The notes below the pieces were generated by a model. It worked only from the letters and a program-made list of their open reading frames with translations, was not told the DNA's origin and made no database searches. Positions 61,843 to 64,000 of a DNA stretch of 64,000 nucleotides are shown in pieces. This stretch comes from Methylocella sp. (GTDB lineage Bacteria > Pseudomonadota > Alphaproteobacteria > Rhizobiales > Beijerinckiaceae). The first letter of the stretch is position 1. Each line of letters starts with the position of its first letter. Where the stretch lies: positions 2,522,501 to 2,586,500 of the forward strand of contig JBBCGG010000001.1 of assembly GCA_037200525.1 (NCBI GenBank). Reading direction: 5' to 3'. Both the position numbers and the translations under genes were made by a program.

Positions 61843-61867
61843 CTATGGCGTAGCTCTTCACATGCGC

Positions 61868-62167
61868 TTAGTAATAGTAATCACAGGCTCCGTAGGGATA
61901 GCTGTAAGGGTAGCCGTAGCCGGAGGCATAGCACGGAGCATAGTAGCCAAAGCCGCCCGCGCCGAAGAACACGCGTCTGTGGAAGCGTCCTGATCCGCGG
62001 TTGAAGCCCACGCTACGACCTTCAAATCCATGATTTCCGAGGTTGTGCGCTCCGCCGAAGCCGCCGCCGTGGAATCCGCCGCCGCCATGGCCGGTGCCGC
62101 CTCGCGCGAAAGCAGGGCTCAAAGTGAGAGTCGAGGCGAGCAGTGTTGCGACAAGCATCTTTTTCAT
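61868..62167 (-). CDS. Exported Gly/His-rich protein with GFEGRSVGFN motif
   Basis: A 99-residue exported protein and the third paralogue in the window. Signal peptide KKMLVATLLASTLTLSPAFA is followed by GTGHGGGGFHGGGFGGAH, then NLGNHGFEGRSVGFNRGSGR, then a Tyr/Gly-rich end (YYAPCYASGYGYPYS) with two cysteines and a final CDYYY. It aligns with the proteins at 32865 and 34041 in the signal, the GHGGG block and the NxGFxGRSV motif. The terminator behind it suggests that it is a single-gene unit. Possible metal or polysaccharide binding is inference only. Confidence 0.72.
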   Translation of the reverse strand: MKKMLVATLLASTLTLSPAFARGGTGHGGGGFHGGGFGGAHNLGNHGFEGRSVGFNRGSGRFHRRVFFGAGGFGYYAPCYASGYGYPYSYPYGACDYYY

Positions 62168-62463
62168 AGCAAGCGTCCTTTCAATAGGATGGCGATTTTC
62201 CGGAGATCGAACCGCCCCCGAGACACTTGCAAGCTACCCAAGCCCGAACGGCCCGAGTGTGATTTTCACACATCTCGGACCACTGTGGCCGACTTCGATC
62301 TCTTGATGTCTTCTGTCCGACGCGAAGCAAGTCGGGCGCGTTGTCGCTGGGCGTCGTCGGGGATCACGTTGATGTTATAATTGTAGCGCTTCTTTCGCTT
62401 GCCGAAATCGGGCTGTAACCCACGCCGTTCACCTTTCCGCCGTCCAAAACGGAGGAGAAGGCA

Positions 62464-62697
62464 ATGGTCAGAACCAGCCTGCTGGCCGCCTTTGTGGCGG
62501 CCATTATTGCGAGCGCGCCGGCGTATGCTCAAACAGGCTCAACAGATCCTGGGGGCCGCCCGGGCGATTCATCCAGCGAGGGTTACTTCACTCCGACAGA
62601 GCCAACGGTCTCGCAGCCCTCTGATACGAGGCCTTTTGACCGCGCGATCCTCAATGAAGACGATGGGGCTGAAAATGGCGTCTGCTTCAACTGTTAG
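62464..62697 (+). CDS. Exported microprotein with C-terminal CxNC tail
   Basis: A 77-residue exported protein: signal VRTSLLAAFVAAIIASAPAYAQ, a polar mature part rich in Ser/Thr/Pro/Asp (TGSTDPGGRPGDSSSEGYF) and the end DDGAENGVCFNC. It matches the protein at 33640-33897 in signal type, AYAQ site, start of the mature part and CxNC tail. A strong GGAGGAGAAGG site precedes the ATG. It is divergent from the Gly/His-rich gene 61868-62167, so one of each kind lies in each of the two loci. Confidence 0.65.
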   Translation: MVRTSLLAAFVAAIIASAPAYAQTGSTDPGGRPGDSSSEGYFTPTEPTVSQPSDTRPFDRAILNEDDGAENGVCFNC

Positions 62698-62842
62698 CAG
62701 CGTATCTTGAGGGCGAGGAGATCGCCTTCGTGTTTCAGACAGGAACGGCGTTCAAAGACGCCCGACGCTCGCTAGGCGCTTATCGAAATCGCTCTTATCT
62801 GGTGAGATCCTTCGAGGCGTTCGCCTAACCCATTGGTTTTAT

Positions 62843-62887
62843 TGGCAGGAGAGGAGGGACTCGAACCCCCAACCCCCGGTTTTGGAG
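62843..62887 (-). other. Attachment site: 3' fragment of tRNA-Trp
   Basis: On the minus strand this reads CTCCAAAACC (the CCA anticodon loop), a T arm with GTTCGAGTC and an acceptor half TCTCCTG then CCA, that is the 3' half of a tRNA-Trp. The 5' half is missing. Such a fragment is what site-specific integration into a tRNA 3' end leaves behind, and an integrase gene starts 170 bases away. Confidence 0.85.
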
Positions 62888-63058
62888 TACGGCGGCGATA
62901 GTTTCCTGGCCGTTTCCGGCCTTATCCACAGCTTTAGAACCCCTTGATTCTACTCGTGTTGTGATCTCTGTTGTTTTCCTGTCTTTTCTGGCATTAATCT
63001 TATTCTGCTTACCGAGTGCTTACCGCGCTTACCGGGAAGCAAGGCAGAGGAGCCGAAG

Positions 63059-64000
63059 ATGCCAAGGGCACGGATCAGCAAAAGATCGGTTGACGCTCTC
63101 GCTTGCCCTCCCGGAAAAGACCGTGATTTCTTATGGGATGATGCGCTCGCCGGCTTCGGTGTGGCAGCCTTCCCTTCCGGCAAAAAGGTCTATGTCACGC
63201 AATACAGGCAGAACGGCCGGTCCCGGCGCGCGACCATCGGCGAGCACGGGCGTCTAACGCCCGATGAGGCTCGCTCCGAAGCGAAGAAACTGCTCGGTGC
63301 GATCGAGAGCGGCGCTGATCCGATCGCGCAGCGGCGAGCGACGAGAACTATTCCCCTCTTCCGAGAAGTCGCCGACCAGTTCATGCGCACGCATGTCGGC
63401 GCCAAGCGCAAGGCGCGGACGCTCGACAGTTATGAGACGCTGCTTCGGCTGCACATCTTGCCCTCGATCGGTTCCTTGAGAGTAACCGATGTTCGCCGCT
63501 CCAACGTGTCGAAGATCCATGCTGACCTTGCTGACCATCCAGGCGCGGCAAACAGGTCCCTCTCCGTCATCTCCGCTATCTGGAATTGGGCCGCAATCCA
63601 GCATGAGGACCTCGCCTTACCGGCAAACCCGGCCAAAGGCATCAAACGCAACCCCGAAGAGGGACGTGAGAGATATCTCACGACCGATGAGCTGGCCCGG
63701 CTGGGCGATGTGCTGGCAGAGGCCGAAACGAGCGGCCTTGCCTACCGCGTGGATGAGAGCAGGCCGGCGGCAAAACACGCCCCAAAGCCAGAGAATCGGC
63801 GCCGGAGAATTGACCCCTTCGCGATCGGCGCGATCCGCCTCTTGATCCTGACTGGAGCTCGCCTTCGCGAAATTCTAACCGCGAAATGGGACTATATCGA
63901 TTTTGAGCGCGGGCTCTTGAATCTCCCGACTTCGAAGACCGGCAAGAAGAGCCTCTTCTTGTCAGCCGCGGCTCTCGAGGTTCTCGCGGCATTACCCCGC
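63059..64000 (+). CDS. Tyrosine recombinase / phage integrase, cut by window edge
   Basis: A tyrosine integrase of the long type with a DUF4102 N-terminal domain (ISKRSVDALACPPGKDRDFL, WDDALAGFGVAAFPSGKK), the core-binding helix region (FREVADQFMRTHVGAKRK) and the start of the catalytic domain with the first Arg in ILTGARLREIL. The box-II residues and the Tyr lie beyond the window. It starts at ATG with AGAGGAGCCGAAG upstream. It is the integrase of an element that used tRNA-Trp, whose fragment lies just to the left, and whose cargo lies to the right. Confidence 0.88.
   Translation, partial: MPRARISKRSVDALACPPGKDRDFLWDDALAGFGVAAFPSGKKVYVTQYRQNGRSRRATIGEHGRLTPDEARSEAKKLLGAIESGADPIAQRRATRTIPLFREVADQFMRTHVGAKRKARTLDSYETLLRLHILPSIGSLRVTDVRRSNVSKIHADLADHPGAANRSLSVISAIWNWAAIQHEDLALPANPAKGIKRNPEEGRERYLTTDELARLGDVLAEAETSGLAYRVDESRPAAKHAPKPENRRRRIDPFAIGAIRLLILTGARLREILTAKWDYIDFERGLLNLPTSKTGKKSLFLSAAALEVLAALPR

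Noticed and set aside
1-64000. CRISPR arrays
   Set aside because: No array of regularly spaced near-identical repeats with unique spacers was seen; the tandem repeats found have no spacers.

Overview
The window reads as chromosome of an alphaproteobacterium, most likely order Hyphomicrobiales (Rhizobiales) and by inference a Beijerinckiaceae/Methylocystaceae-like methylotroph. The pointers are a circularly permuted two-piece tmRNA gene with the tag ANDNYAPVAVAA next to an alpha-type SspB, a thyA/folA/hflK/hflC/degP neighbourhood, an IscU-like/folE/hisI neighbourhood, and a three-gene quinoprotein relay set (zinc metallohydrolase, SoxYZ-like carrier, CxxCW protein) that normally serves PQQ-dependent alcohol dehydrogenases.

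Layout. 0-22 kb is ordinary core and metabolic chromosome: a DEAD-box RNA helicase (cut by the left edge), a DUF1269 protein, a PLP-dependent basic amino acid decarboxylase, a GH13 glucosidase, two permeases, PPK2, the quinoprotein relay trio, beta-carbonic anhydrase, CBS and patatin proteins, hisI, folE, an Fe-S scaffold, an outer membrane protein, yidD, rlmB and tRNA-Tyr. Immediately after tRNA-Tyr, 22-42 kb is accessory DNA. It starts with a defective prophage or satellite (about 22.2-30.5 kb): a divergent regulatory switch, small DNA-binding proteins, a primase-helicase, an iteron-rich AT-rich putative replication origin, and small and large terminase genes, but no integrase, portal, capsid or tail genes. 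It continues with a sensor kinase, a cluster of exported Gly/His-rich and CxNC-tailed small proteins, a cassette of start-stop-overlapping tiny genes, a CheC-like phosphatase whose tail is supplied by an IS3-family element, a sulfotransferase, two decayed genes (SRAP and a zinc-ribbon protein) and a stand-alone LigD-type ATP-dependent DNA ligase, ending at tRNA-Pro.

42-62 kb is core again: degP, a DUF2252 gene, hflC, hflK, folA, an acetyltransferase, an EamA transporter, thyA, a CPBP protease, ssrA, sspB, a frameshifted DUF4169 gene, a ribbon-helix-helix gene, a giant AsmA-family gene, an aldo/keto reductase, uvrD (frameshifted inside Walker A) and a serine hydrolase. At 61.8-62.7 kb a second copy of the Gly/His-rich plus CxNC microprotein module appears. 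The right edge enters another integrated element: a 3' fragment of tRNA-Trp followed by a tyrosine integrase that runs off the window.

The most promising undescribed items are the repeated Gly/His-rich (GFxGRSV motif) plus CxNC-tailed exported microprotein module, the inverted iteron origin candidate in the prophage remnant, and a stand-alone terminase-nuclease-like protein that lacks its first catalytic Asp. Several single-base-type frameshifts occur (uvrD, DUF4169, SRAP, primase-helicase); some may be sequencing errors rather than biology. All family names are from my own recognition of motifs; no database search was run.
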